DNA of 64,000 nt from Candidatus Bathyarchaeota archaeon. GTDB taxonomy: Archaea; Thermoproteota; Bathyarchaeia; Bathyarchaeales; Bathycorpusculaceae. Location: assembly GCA_903901015.1 (NCBI GenBank), contig CAIUPH010000054.1, positions 1 through 64,000 of the forward strand, read 5' to 3'. Made by a program: the position numbers and the translations under genes. Under the pieces are notes generated by a model. That model made no database searches. It was not told where the DNA came from and saw nothing but the letters and a program-made list of their open reading frames with translations. This document shows, in pieces, positions 17,325 to 25,475 of the stretch; positions within the stretch are counted from its first letter, which is position 1; each line of letters begins with the position of its first letter.

Positions 17325-17575
17325 TCGCTTTTGCCCCAGATTGACTTCATCTTTTCAGGGGACCAGTTCTCGGGTTTGCCTGTTCGTTTGCGTTTTGAGT
17401 TGATGATTTTGCGGAGTTTCTCGACTGCGTCTTCTTTTTTGCCTGGGACTAGTAGAAAGCCTTCGGGAACTCTTTTTATGGTTGCGGTTTCACCTATTTC
17501 TTTGCGGATTTCTGCTGGAATGCAGATTCTGCCTTTAGAATCTACTTTTACGTTGACTTGCTCGACTAACTCCAT
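17321..17575 (-). CDS. vapB: AbrB/SpoVT-type antitoxin (VapB)
   Basis: This 84-residue protein has an N-terminal swapped-hairpin AbrB DNA-binding domain (VNVKVDSKGRICIPAEIRKEI, about residues 7-27). Its C-terminal tail is basic and rich in Lys and Trp (KPENWSPEKMKSIWG), and probably wraps the PIN toxin. Antitoxins of this class bind their own promoter with the toxin, so autoregulation is expected. Confidence 0.9.
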   Translation of the reverse strand: MELVEQVNVKVDSKGRICIPAEIRKEIGETATIKRVPEGFLLVPGKKEDAVEKLRKIINSKRKRTGKPENWSPEKMKSIWGKSE

Positions 17576-17690
17576 GTCTATCCCACACCTACAGTGGGAG
17601 AAGGGTGGATTTAAAACTTGCTCAAAAGAGAAAAGGGATTTTTAGTTAGTTAATTCTCGTGTTGTTTGCAGGCGTTTGTTTCATCGGGGT

Positions 17691-17760
17691 TTATGCTCGT
17701 TTTTGGGTGCTGACTATGCTGATTACGTCTCGGTCTTTTAGGATGGCGTCTTCACCTATC
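17691..17760 (-). pseudogene. 3'-end fragment of an Obg-like GTPase gene
   Basis: On the minus strand this stretch reads GEDAILKDRDVISIVS followed by a short tail and a TAA. It matches the last about 22 codons of the intact GTPase at 18614-19843, with scattered base differences. The similarity includes the stop codon and breaks abruptly at about 17760, where a different gene fragment begins. Confidence 0.7.
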
Positions 17761-17812
17761 CACCTCAGCGAGCTTTTTCAAAGGTAGCGGTGGCCGTTGC
17801 GCTGGGCTTAGT
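17761..17812 (+). pseudogene. 3'-end fragment of the ABM-like gene
   Basis: On the plus strand this reads SELFQR-stop-RWPLRWA-stop. It corresponds to the tail TELFQRSEWPFRWA of the protein encoded at 2468-2800, with a nonsense change. It directly abuts the convergent GTPase fragment at 17691-17760, so the two gene ends lie tail to tail. Confidence 0.65.
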
Positions 17813-17852
17813 TTTTCCCAAACTACTGTATCGTTCGCTGGTCAATTAGCTA

Positions 17853-18491
17853 TTAATATTTGTGGTATGTGCGCCATTTTTTGCTTTTGGGCTTTCTCAG
17901 TTGTTCGCCGCATGTGGGGCAGTATGCTTTTTTGTTAGATACTGGTAGAGTTTTGCCGGCGCGCCATAAGTGGCCGTGTGGGCAGCGGAGGTCATAGCTG
18001 AAGGGTTGTGTTTGGTAGTCTTGTGGGTTAGTTAAGATGTCTTCTTCGGTGGAGAGGTTGTTTTTTATGATTTCATGCGGGGGAATAATTGCGGCGAGGT
18101 TAACTGGTTTTGACTGGAAATATGTTTCTTGTTGAACCGTGACTTGGGGTTTGGCTGGCCTTTTAAATTCAACCTTTCTGGCTGGGCGGGAAAAGGCTGT
18201 TTTAGCCAACTTAGCTATCACGTCTTTATGTTTAAGGTAAACTGTTGCATGGGCAACTGGCTTGGCGGCCTCTGCTTGGAGAAGTCTCTTGACGGGTTTG
18301 GCGGATGAAAAAACTTTGATTGAAACAGGCGAGGTGGCTTGCGCTGCCCAGTCGGGGGCGTCAGCTTTAGCGTTCTTTTTGGCTGAGACTTTCTTGATTT
18401 TAATCAGCGTAGCAGTAGTTGAAGTCCCGCAGTCGGTGCAGCTTTGGCTGTATTGCTGGAGTCGTCTTCCGCATTTTCGACAAAAAGGCAT
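17853..18491 (-). CDS. protein with zinc ribbons at both ends
   Basis: This 212-residue protein has an N-terminal zinc ribbon (FCRKCGRRLQQYSQSCTDCG, residues 3-22) and a C-terminal one (LRCPHGHLWRAG, then YCPTCGEQLRKP, about residues 168-200). The long basic linker between them is rich in Lys, Ala and Pro and has low complexity. It ends with a very basic tail. Such proteins usually bind nucleic acid or partner proteins; no specific family is recognised. Confidence 0.65.
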   Translation of the reverse strand: MPFCRKCGRRLQQYSQSCTDCGTSTTATLIKIKKVSAKKNAKADAPDWAAQATSPVSIKVFSSAKPVKRLLQAEAAKPVAHATVYLKHKDVIAKLAKTAFSRPARKVEFKRPAKPQVTVQQETYFQSKPVNLAAIIPPHEIIKNNLSTEEDILTNPQDYQTQPFSYDLRCPHGHLWRAGKTLPVSNKKAYCPTCGEQLRKPKSKKWRTYHKY

Positions 18492-18613
18492 GTGTTCACT
18501 TTGAATTTAAAAAAGTGTGCTGTTCCCTTTAAACTTTAACATGCCAAGCGAACATTGTTGCAAGGTAGACATTGCACATGGATTTTAGTCGACAAATAAA
18601 GTCTTTTTTTGGG

Positions 18614-19843
18614 TTACCCTCGTTTTTTAGCGCTTACAATCGAGATTACGTCGCGGTCTTTTAGGATGGCGTCTTCGCCGATTCTTCTTTTATCCCTTGC
18701 GTCGATGGCGTAGAGGAAGTTTTCGCCCAGTTCCGTGTGGATTATGTAAGCGAACGCATGGGCGGTGATGCCTTTGGGAACCAGGTATACGTCGGGCAGG
18801 ATGCGTCCGTTGTGGTCGCTGAGGTGTTCGAGGTCTTCCACGGGGTAAACGGTTATCATGTCAAGGAGCTTGAAGTACGCGGTGTTGAGGGCTTCTTGCA
18901 CGCCGGTGGATCCGTTTGTTGAGAGGATTTTTTCTTTTATTGCCTCGAGCCCGTTAATTTGGCCAGTGGATAACTTTTCTGGTGCAGTTATCTTAAATGT
19001 TGTGTCACCTGCTTTGTAATCGATCAGTTTTTTCTCTGCTGCCCGTCTTAGCCCCAATTCGGCTTCGGCGCTACATGGAATTACGACGTAGTCAAGTTTC
19101 TTTAGCCGCTCAAGGTTAGCTTTTGCGGTTGGCAAGTCAATTTTGTTTGCAACAATCAGCATCGGTTTAGCAATACGCCTCAAATGGTCGATGAAGCGGT
19201 AAAAGTCATCCTCGGTCCAAGAGACTGGTCTTTCAATGTTCAAGTTGGCTCTTCGAACGGCTTCTGCCACAAATTGACGCTTGATACTTAAGCCTGCTAA
19301 GCGGTCTTCCAGATGGTAGACGAGGCCTTTTTTATCGGTTTCAACAGTTCGCGAGATTTTTGACCAGTCTTTTTTAAGGATTGTTTGCATCCACATGTTG
19401 ATTTCTTTTTCAAGAAACTGCACATCTTCCAAGGGGTCGTGTTCGCCTGGTTTGCAGCTTTTGCCTTCACAGTCAGTGCCGCCCGAAGCATCAACAACAT
19501 GGATTAAGGCGTCTGCTCGGCGGATTTCGTCGAGGAACTGGTTACCTAAGCCTTTTCCTTCCCAAGCGCCGGGCACGATGCCTGCGATGTCGACTAATTC
19601 GACTGGAACCATCCTGTCGCCGCCCAGGCACACTGAGTTGCGGGGGTTGTCTTGGACTTTGAAGTCTTCGTGGACGCATTTGGTTCGCACGTAGCCGACG
19701 CCACGGTTGGGTTTGATGGTTGTGAAGGGGTAGTTGGCTATTTCAGCCGCAACCAACGTGGCTGCGCTAAAAAACGTGGATTTTCCCGTGTTGGGTTTCC
19801 CGACTACGCCTAGTAAACGTGAATATGACTTTTGAGTTGACAA
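18614..19843 (-). CDS. Obg-like TGS-domain GTPase (archaeal YchF/OLA1-related)
   Basis: This 409-residue GTPase has the P-loop VVGKPNTGKST near residue 12, the G3 region VDIAGIVPGAWEGKGLG near 85, and NKID near 228. A helical insertion is followed by a C-terminal TGS domain (about 325-405) ending in ILKDRDVISIVSAKK. It belongs to the archaeal branch related to YchF, which binds ribosomes and may sense translation or stress. A copy of its last 70 bases lies at 17691-17760. Divergent from the S53 peptidase gene. Confidence 0.92.
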   Translation of the reverse strand: MSTQKSYSRLLGVVGKPNTGKSTFFSAATLVAAEIANYPFTTIKPNRGVGYVRTKCVHEDFKVQDNPRNSVCLGGDRMVPVELVDIAGIVPGAWEGKGLGNQFLDEIRRADALIHVVDASGGTDCEGKSCKPGEHDPLEDVQFLEKEINMWMQTILKKDWSKISRTVETDKKGLVYHLEDRLAGLSIKRQFVAEAVRRANLNIERPVSWTEDDFYRFIDHLRRIAKPMLIVANKIDLPTAKANLERLKKLDYVVIPCSAEAELGLRRAAEKKLIDYKAGDTTFKITAPEKLSTGQINGLEAIKEKILSTNGSTGVQEALNTAYFKLLDMITVYPVEDLEHLSDHNGRILPDVYLVPKGITAHAFAYIIHTELGENFLYAIDARDKRRIGEDAILKDRDVISIVSAKKRG

Positions 19844-20033
19844 TTCATTTCACTGTACTGTATTGTTGCGGTGTGTTTGGCTATATTGCTTGTGCTTTAT
19901 AATTTTGGTTTCCATTTGGACGCTGTGAACAGTAAAGTTGAGCTGACATGAATAAACCATAAAGAGCACCGTTCACATAAGCAGACTATCAACAACTTGA
20001 TTCGCTGGGTCAAAAAAGAGGAAACACAAAAAA

Positions 20034-22487
20034 GTGAATCGGACACATCCAACACAAATTCTGGTATTCGTTACATGCGCATTCCTGGTCATCGCTTACT
20101 TTGCGCCGTTCGGCGGTTTTCTGGATGCACAGCCAGCGGGTAATTGGGTGGCTTCGCCTATGCATATTTCTATGGCAGCGGACCCTTTGGCTTTCTCAGG
20201 TTATAATGTAAGCCAAATACGTGCAGCCTATAGTTTGCCCTCGTCAGGCGGCGCGGGAACCACAATCGCCATAGTAAACGCCTACGACGTACCCAGTATA
20301 CTTAGCGATTTAACAATTTTTTCAGCACAGTTCAACCTGCCCATTCCAAACAGCACAAATTTTGAAGTTGTCAAAATGAACCAAAGCATAGTGCCAAATA
20401 GCAACTGGACTACGGAAACATGTTTGGATGTTGAATGGGCACATGCCATTGCTCCAGACGCAAAGATACTTCTCGTTGAAGCAGTGAACAACACAGATGA
20501 CAGCCTTCTTTCAGCAGTCGATTACGCAAGGTCGCGCTCAGACGTTGTTGCGGTCTCCATGAGTTGGGGCGGTCCCGAATATATTGGCGAGACTCTTGAT
20601 GATTCACATTTCACAAGTGTTTATGGAGCGGTTTTCTTTGCTTCTTCAGGTGACGATGGCGCTGGAGTAATTTGGCCTGCAAGTTCAGCAAACGTAATTT
20701 CTGTCGGAGGAACGACTCTCAATAACCCCACTGGTGCAGTTTCTGAGACTGCTTGGAGTGGAAGCGGCGGAGGAGTAAGCAGTTATGAACCTAAACCGTC
20801 GTATCAAACAAGTTACGGTCTCACCGCAGCTAAGCGTTCGGTTCCTGATGTTTCATACAACGCAGATCCATCTACCGGCGTCAGAGTATACTGTAATTAT
20901 CAATGGACCTATGTTGGCGGCACGAGCGCTGGGGCACCTCAATGGGCAGCAATCCAAGCTCTCGGTCGTTCAGCCACAAACACTAATCTTTACCAGAAAG
21001 CAAAAACATCCTATTCCTCTTATTTTCGAGACATAACTTCTGGCTCAAATGGACTCTACACGGCAAAAGTAGGTTATGATACAGTTACCGGTTTAGGTAG
21101 TCCATTGACATTCAACTTCAATACATCATTCGATGTTTCCCCAATATCAGGGCCATCGAACGGTTCAGTTACACTCAACGGACAAGGTTTCTTGGGCAGT
21201 TCAGTCAACATCACATACCTTAACCCAATAAACTCATCATGGATACCCATAGTCAACAATTGGGCGACATCTTCGGGAAGTTTCACCTACAACCTGAACG
21301 CGCCTGACCTACTTCAGAACAACACAGCAGGAGACAATACAGCCGCATTTAACAACATTGTTTTTCGTGCCCAAGACAACAGCAACCTCCGCTACTACAA
21401 CTCGACGCTACCCTATACTGAAATGCGGCGGGGACTGAGCCAGGTCGGCAACGCGACTGCGTCTGGATTGTATGGAAACAGCACCAATTTGGCTGCGTCG
21501 GTGTTTGTGCAGAATGGTGATTCGATGTCGGTTTCTGGGAAATGGTTTGTTCCGGGTACGGCTTCGCTTTTTTGGGATGACACCATAAACTTGGGAACAG
21601 GAACAATCGACGGCGTAGGGTCGTTTTCTGCAACCGTGCGGGTGCCAACATCGACGGCTGGGCAGCACAGGCTTACAGTGAACGATGGCAACAGCACATT
21701 CTGCGTTAACGTAACCCGCCTACCCACGGTAACCAACAACTACACCGACATATGGCGCACCACTGATTTCTCAATCAATTTAACGCCCGATTACCCCGTG
21801 AACGGAACCTACTACCGCATAAACGGCGAACCGCCCTTGAACACCACCACCAACGACCTGCCTATCATAACCACAGAAGGCTCCGCCAACACACTCGAGT
21901 ACTGGAGCACTTGGAACGTTTACGGCGCAGACATAACCGACCTTCCCCACGTGACTGTGACTGGGATTAAACTGGACAAGACCCCGCCGACTGGTTCCAT
22001 TTCGCCCAGCAGCAGCACTGTCACCTCGCCATCAGTTACTCTCATCTTAGGCGCAACCGACTCGGCTTCAGGAGTTGCCGGGATGCGTTTTGCTAATGAG
22101 AACAGCGGCTGGTCAACATGGGAACCCTATGCAACATCGAAGATTTGGGGTCTTACAAGCGGTGATGGAGTAAAAACTGTCACAGTCCAATACAACGATA
22201 CTGCAGGGTGGGTTTCTTCAAACTTCAGTTGCACAGTTACCCTTCAATCAGTCTTAGCGACTACAAACCCGACTGTGCCGCCAACAAATACGCCAACGAA
22301 TAAACCCGCTAATGTAGTAGTCACTCCTTCACCCGTTCCAAGCGCCGTCCCAACCACTCCGCCAACCACCCAACCCACACCGACAGCGACGCCTCAAGCG
22401 CCAGAACTAAACATTCAAGTCGCCCTCATCCTTCTTGCCGCGTCAACCCTGCTGGCGACTTTACTTTTTAACAAAAAACGAAAATAA
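20034..22487 (+). CDS. secreted, membrane-anchored S53 (sedolisin/kumamolisin-type) serine peptidase
   Basis: This 817-residue protein has a signal segment (residues 8-27) and then an S53 catalytic domain without a long pro-domain. TETCLDVEWAHAIAP near residue 128 holds the catalytic Glu and Asp (ExxxD), FASSGDDG near 202 holds the oxyanion Asp region, and GGTSAGAPQWAA near 292 holds the nucleophile Ser. Ig-like beta domains, a Pro/Thr-rich linker (about 750-785) and a C-terminal membrane segment followed by NKKRK come next, so the enzyme is displayed outside the cell. S53 peptidases are usually acid-active endopeptidases. Protein degradation for fermentation is likely. GTG start. Confidence 0.88.
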   Translation: MNRTHPTQILVFVTCAFLVIAYFAPFGGFLDAQPAGNWVASPMHISMAADPLAFSGYNVSQIRAAYSLPSSGGAGTTIAIVNAYDVPSILSDLTIFSAQFNLPIPNSTNFEVVKMNQSIVPNSNWTTETCLDVEWAHAIAPDAKILLVEAVNNTDDSLLSAVDYARSRSDVVAVSMSWGGPEYIGETLDDSHFTSVYGAVFFASSGDDGAGVIWPASSANVISVGGTTLNNPTGAVSETAWSGSGGGVSSYEPKPSYQTSYGLTAAKRSVPDVSYNADPSTGVRVYCNYQWTYVGGTSAGAPQWAAIQALGRSATNTNLYQKAKTSYSSYFRDITSGSNGLYTAKVGYDTVTGLGSPLTFNFNTSFDVSPISGPSNGSVTLNGQGFLGSSVNITYLNPINSSWIPIVNNWATSSGSFTYNLNAPDLLQNNTAGDNTAAFNNIVFRAQDNSNLRYYNSTLPYTEMRRGLSQVGNATASGLYGNSTNLAASVFVQNGDSMSVSGKWFVPGTASLFWDDTINLGTGTIDGVGSFSATVRVPTSTAGQHRLTVNDGNSTFCVNVTRLPTVTNNYTDIWRTTDFSINLTPDYPVNGTYYRINGEPPLNTTTNDLPIITTEGSANTLEYWSTWNVYGADITDLPHVTVTGIKLDKTPPTGSISPSSSTVTSPSVTLILGATDSASGVAGMRFANENSGWSTWEPYATSKIWGLTSGDGVKTVTVQYNDTAGWVSSNFSCTVTLQSVLATTNPTVPPTNTPTNKPANVVVTPSPVPSAVPTTPPTTQPTPTATPQAPELNIQVALILLAASTLLATLLFNKKRK

Positions 22488-22601
22488 GAAAAATTAGGCT
22501 TTTGCTTCGAGTTTGCCCTTGCCTCACGGAGCTTTCTCCGCCTGTTTGAGTGGGTAATCCATTCGTTGATTTCTTCGAGGTTGCCTCCACACTCAGGGTG
22601 G

Positions 22602-22796
22602 TTAGCCGTCCCTTAAAATCACAGCTTTAGCTGGACACTTCGAAACGCAGTCCCCGCATCCATGGCACAAGTTCACATCGACAACGTTTGGGTCTTCATC
22701 GCTTATGTGGAAAACAGCTTTCACGGGACACGCCTTTGCCGCAGCACATTTGGGGCATCGAATACACTTATCGGGAAGAATGTATGCTTTCTGCAT
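22602..22796 (-). CDS. small two-cluster ferredoxin
   Basis: This 64-residue ferredoxin has eight or more cysteines in two sets: CIRCPKCAAAKACP (residues 11-24) and CHGCGDCVSKCP (about 44-55). It resembles 2[4Fe-4S] ferredoxins and polyferredoxin subunits. The first motif is longer than the usual CxxCxxCxxxCP, so that cluster's geometry may differ. It could supply low-potential electrons to flavoproteins such as those at 52554-53724. Confidence 0.85.
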   Translation of the reverse strand: MQKAYILPDKCIRCPKCAAAKACPVKAVFHISDEDPNVVDVNLCHGCGDCVSKCPAKAVILRDG

Positions 22797-22821
22797 CGGT
22801 CATTCAAGCTTTAAACAATTC

Positions 22822-23652
22822 TTATTCGTCAGAAAAAGAACCCTCGTTTTCCTCAACACTGTCTGCGAGGTCTTTGGCGCGTGGACCCTTCAACTCCAAA
22901 AGCGCCTCCAAAGTCTTATGGCATTTACTACACTGCAGCATAGCGTTACCGCACGCTGGACAGAAAAGTTCTCCCTTCTGCAGCCGCTCCAGAAGTACAT
23001 TCAAATCCGCCCTATTTTGTAGTTCACGGGGGCTCTCCTGTCGTAAATCAGCTCCCTCCATCGCGGCTTTTTTGGGGTGACTTTCACTTACAATTTCACT
23101 GTACACTTTAGATATGCTTGTTTTTCCATCCCGCAACTGCTGAAGCTCATCCTCGCTTGCTTTCTCCAAGATTTTTTTGCCCCGTTCAAACGTTCGGGCG
23201 GAAACACCTGCTTTCTTAGCTATAGCTTCGGTTGCTTTGCCCTTGAACTCGGGCTCCGCGTCGTCTGACGCTAACCCCAACGGCGCATCCTGCCCATCTT
23301 TGGCGCCTTTCGACTGCCGCTTCTTCGCAAGCGCCCTCTCAATCTCCAGCAGCGGAACAGCTAACTCTACAAGCTGAAAGTTGTTTAGGTGTCGGCGCCT
23401 CAGGTTTGCTTCGATAACAAATTTTTTCTCGATTAGTTTGTCATCGAATTTGCGTACTTCAAAATCTGGTTCAATCCCAAGTTCCATGCATGCGCGGTAA
23501 CGGTGGTGCCCATCTAAAACTTCAAGGTCCTCATTCACGATTATGGGGTAGTGCTGTCCTTCGGTCTGGATGGATTTTTTGAGTTCCTCAAATTCGTCGT
23601 CGGACATTCTTGGAAGCAATTTGTCGTATTCGGGGTTCAGTTGCAGACTCAT
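22822..23652 (-). CDS. ParB/RepB-like domain protein with C-terminal zinc ribbon
   Basis: From the ATG at 23652 (AAGG site nine bases upstream) the protein has 276 residues; an ATG at 23682 is also possible. The ParB-like fold is marked by GQHYPIIVNEDLEVLDGHHRYRAC (about residues 31-54). A helix-turn-helix segment with KKAGVSARTFERGKKIL follows near 135. The C-terminus has FCPACGNAMLQCSKCHKTLE, a zinc ribbon not found in bacterial ParB. There is no ParA gene nearby, so a role as a regulator or DNA-binding nuclease is as likely as segregation. Confidence 0.75.
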   Translation of the reverse strand: MSLQLNPEYDKLLPRMSDDEFEELKKSIQTEGQHYPIIVNEDLEVLDGHHRYRACMELGIEPDFEVRKFDDKLIEKKFVIEANLRRRHLNNFQLVELAVPLLEIERALAKKRQSKGAKDGQDAPLGLASDDAEPEFKGKATEAIAKKAGVSARTFERGKKILEKASEDELQQLRDGKTSISKVYSEIVSESHPKKAAMEGADLRQESPRELQNRADLNVLLERLQKGELFCPACGNAMLQCSKCHKTLEALLELKGPRAKDLADSVEENEGSFSDE

Positions 23653-24323
23653 GGGTACCGCCTTCTTCTTAGTATGATTCATTATTTAAGTTGAAGGGTT
23701 CAAACTGGTTGTTCAGTGTTGGCTTCAGGGTGCAGTCACATATTCTTTTATTTTTACGTTGGATTTGATGTGTTACACGTATGAAACCCGCATTGCCATC
23801 GTTTGGCGGTCAACTCTTAACCAAAATGCGGTTGAAGTCTCCTCTCTCCACAAAATTTTGGTTCTGCATCGGGTTAAAGAGGGGGCTTCGCCAAACACTA
23901 CTTTTCGGCAAAATATACAAAAGAGCAATTTAGAGACCTTTTTTCCTTAATAAAACCTGCAGATAGCTTGTCAATTTAACCAGAATTGCCTAAAGCGCCC
24001 TAGAAAGGGAGATTGAGGGACCAGTCAGCATCAGCAAAGTCACGAGGGGAAAAAGAGATCTTCCATTCGGAAGGGTGTTCGCGCTTCTTTTTAGAATTGA
24101 CCCGCCCAATCTTTTAGTAGGCAATCTTTTTGGGATTAACTTATGGATGCTTTCTTAGGCTTAAATGGGTATGTGACTGCGCGACGTTACTATAACCAGC
24201 ACAGCCCTAATTTGCGAAAAAACGCTTACCTTGGGCAATTGCATCTAAAAAACTCCTGAAGCAGGAAACCACAAGTATTATTAAGAAATATCGGTTTATG
24301 GAAAACACTTGCGGTTTTTAGCA
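23653..24323. other. host/element junction region without a firm gene
   Basis: This is 670 bases between the ParB-like gene and the integrase. A 38-residue frame at 24143-24259 on the plus strand (MDAFLGLNGYVTARRYYNQH...), preceded by GGGATT, could be a real peptide or a gene fragment cut by integration. No other convincing coding sequence is seen. The left end of the integrated element should lie here, but I found no direct repeat matching the right end. Confidence 0.35.
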
Positions 24324-25475
24324 TCATTGACGCTTCCTAAACAGTTGTTTTCCGTCAAAGGTTGTAACGTAATCAAAGCCCTGCTCGACTAACAGCTGCG
24401 CTTCTTGAATTGTTGATGCGATTGCACTGTGATATTTCTGGTCGGATTCGCTAAAGATTGCCTGCTCCATGTTGATGTAGATTTCAGTGCTTTTCAATGA
24501 ACGGTGGCCTAGTAATCGTTTAACGTGGTCGGGGTCGTGTGTTCTGTGATACTCCATTGTTCCTTTCCAATGTCTAAGCGTGTGGAAAGTTATTTTGGCT
24601 AACCTGGGGTTCTCAAGTTTCTTAGCTAACCCTATGCGTTGGTCCTTGAATGTAGCGAGTTTATGGCATAATTGAGCGTTTCCAAATATCCGTTCTGCTT
24701 TCTTAGGCATTGTTTGAAGCATACCGATTAACTTCGCTGAAACCTTAAACATTCGCGGTACGCCATGCTTTTCCGTGTCGTTCAATGTGATTGTGTTGTT
24801 TTCGGGGTTTATGTCTGTCCATTGTAGCCTTAATGCTTCCCCTATTCGCATACCTGTTTCTTTCAATGTTTGCAGTATTGTCGCTGTGTGCTTTCCGCAA
24901 CCGGCTATGAGCTGGTCGATTTCGCTTTCAAGTGGAATAAACGGTATTGGTTGCTGATACTGATAGTTCGGCGCGTTCCATGTTTTACCGAGATACTTTA
25001 GGAAACTTGTGTACACATTGGTATAGTTTGCTTTGCTGTTCTGCTTCAATTCAATGTTAAACAATGCTTCTTTAACGCTTTCGGGGTCGTTGATGTCTGC
25101 AATTTTCGATAGGCGCTTAATTTTCTGGTAGTTGTTTAGAATAGTCGATTTAGCAAGTCCGTCTTTTTGCATTTGAAACTCGTAGCTAACCATTAAACCT
25201 TTGAGTGTTTGGCTGTCTGTGGTTCCTGTTCCCGCACTAACTCCATTTTGGTCTAGTGCCGCCAATAGTTCCAATTCCTTGCAAGGATTGTTTTGTTGGC
25301 TGTTTGCTTTATCGTTGACTTCAACATTTAAGACTGTCGGCTGACTAAAGCGGAAGCTACATTCTTTACATACAAAACGCTGCCTCTCGCCTAAAGTTGT
25401 GTGGCGTACTCCAGCTCTGTTGATTCGCTCGCTTTTACATTGAGGGCAAATTATAACCTGAGTTTGGGCTTCCAT
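24324..25475 (-). CDS. int: tyrosine integrase with N-terminal zinc ribbon
   Basis: This is a 383-residue recombinase. Residues 8-50 form a zinc ribbon (ICPQCKSERINRAG, then FVCKECSFRFSQ) resembling those of insertion-sequence proteins. A SAM-like core-binding domain covers about 95-180 and the catalytic domain about 190-350. Active residues visible are Arg in KETGMRIGEALRL, HTLRHWKGTMEYH, HVKRLLGHRSLKSTE and the nucleophile Tyr in STEIYINME. It integrates and excises the element. Its stop lies near the presumed left end, and its start abuts the helicase gene stop, so both are in one minus-strand unit. Confidence 0.92.
   Translation of the reverse strand: MEAQTQVIICPQCKSERINRAGVRHTTLGERQRFVCKECSFRFSQPTVLNVEVNDKANSQQNNPCKELELLAALDQNGVSAGTGTTDSQTLKGLMVSYEFQMQKDGLAKSTILNNYQKIKRLSKIADINDPESVKEALFNIELKQNSKANYTNVYTSFLKYLGKTWNAPNYQYQQPIPFIPLESEIDQLIAGCGKHTATILQTLKETGMRIGEALRLQWTDINPENNTITLNDTEKHGVPRMFKVSAKLIGMLQTMPKKAERIFGNAQLCHKLATFKDQRIGLAKKLENPRLAKITFHTLRHWKGTMEYHRTHDPDHVKRLLGHRSLKSTEIYINMEQAIFSESDQKYHSAIASTIQEAQLLVEQGFDYVTTFDGKQLFRKRQ

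Noticed and set aside
23759-23950. 63-residue plus-strand frame
   Set aside because: No ribosome site, no protein-like composition; lies in the non-coding junction region.
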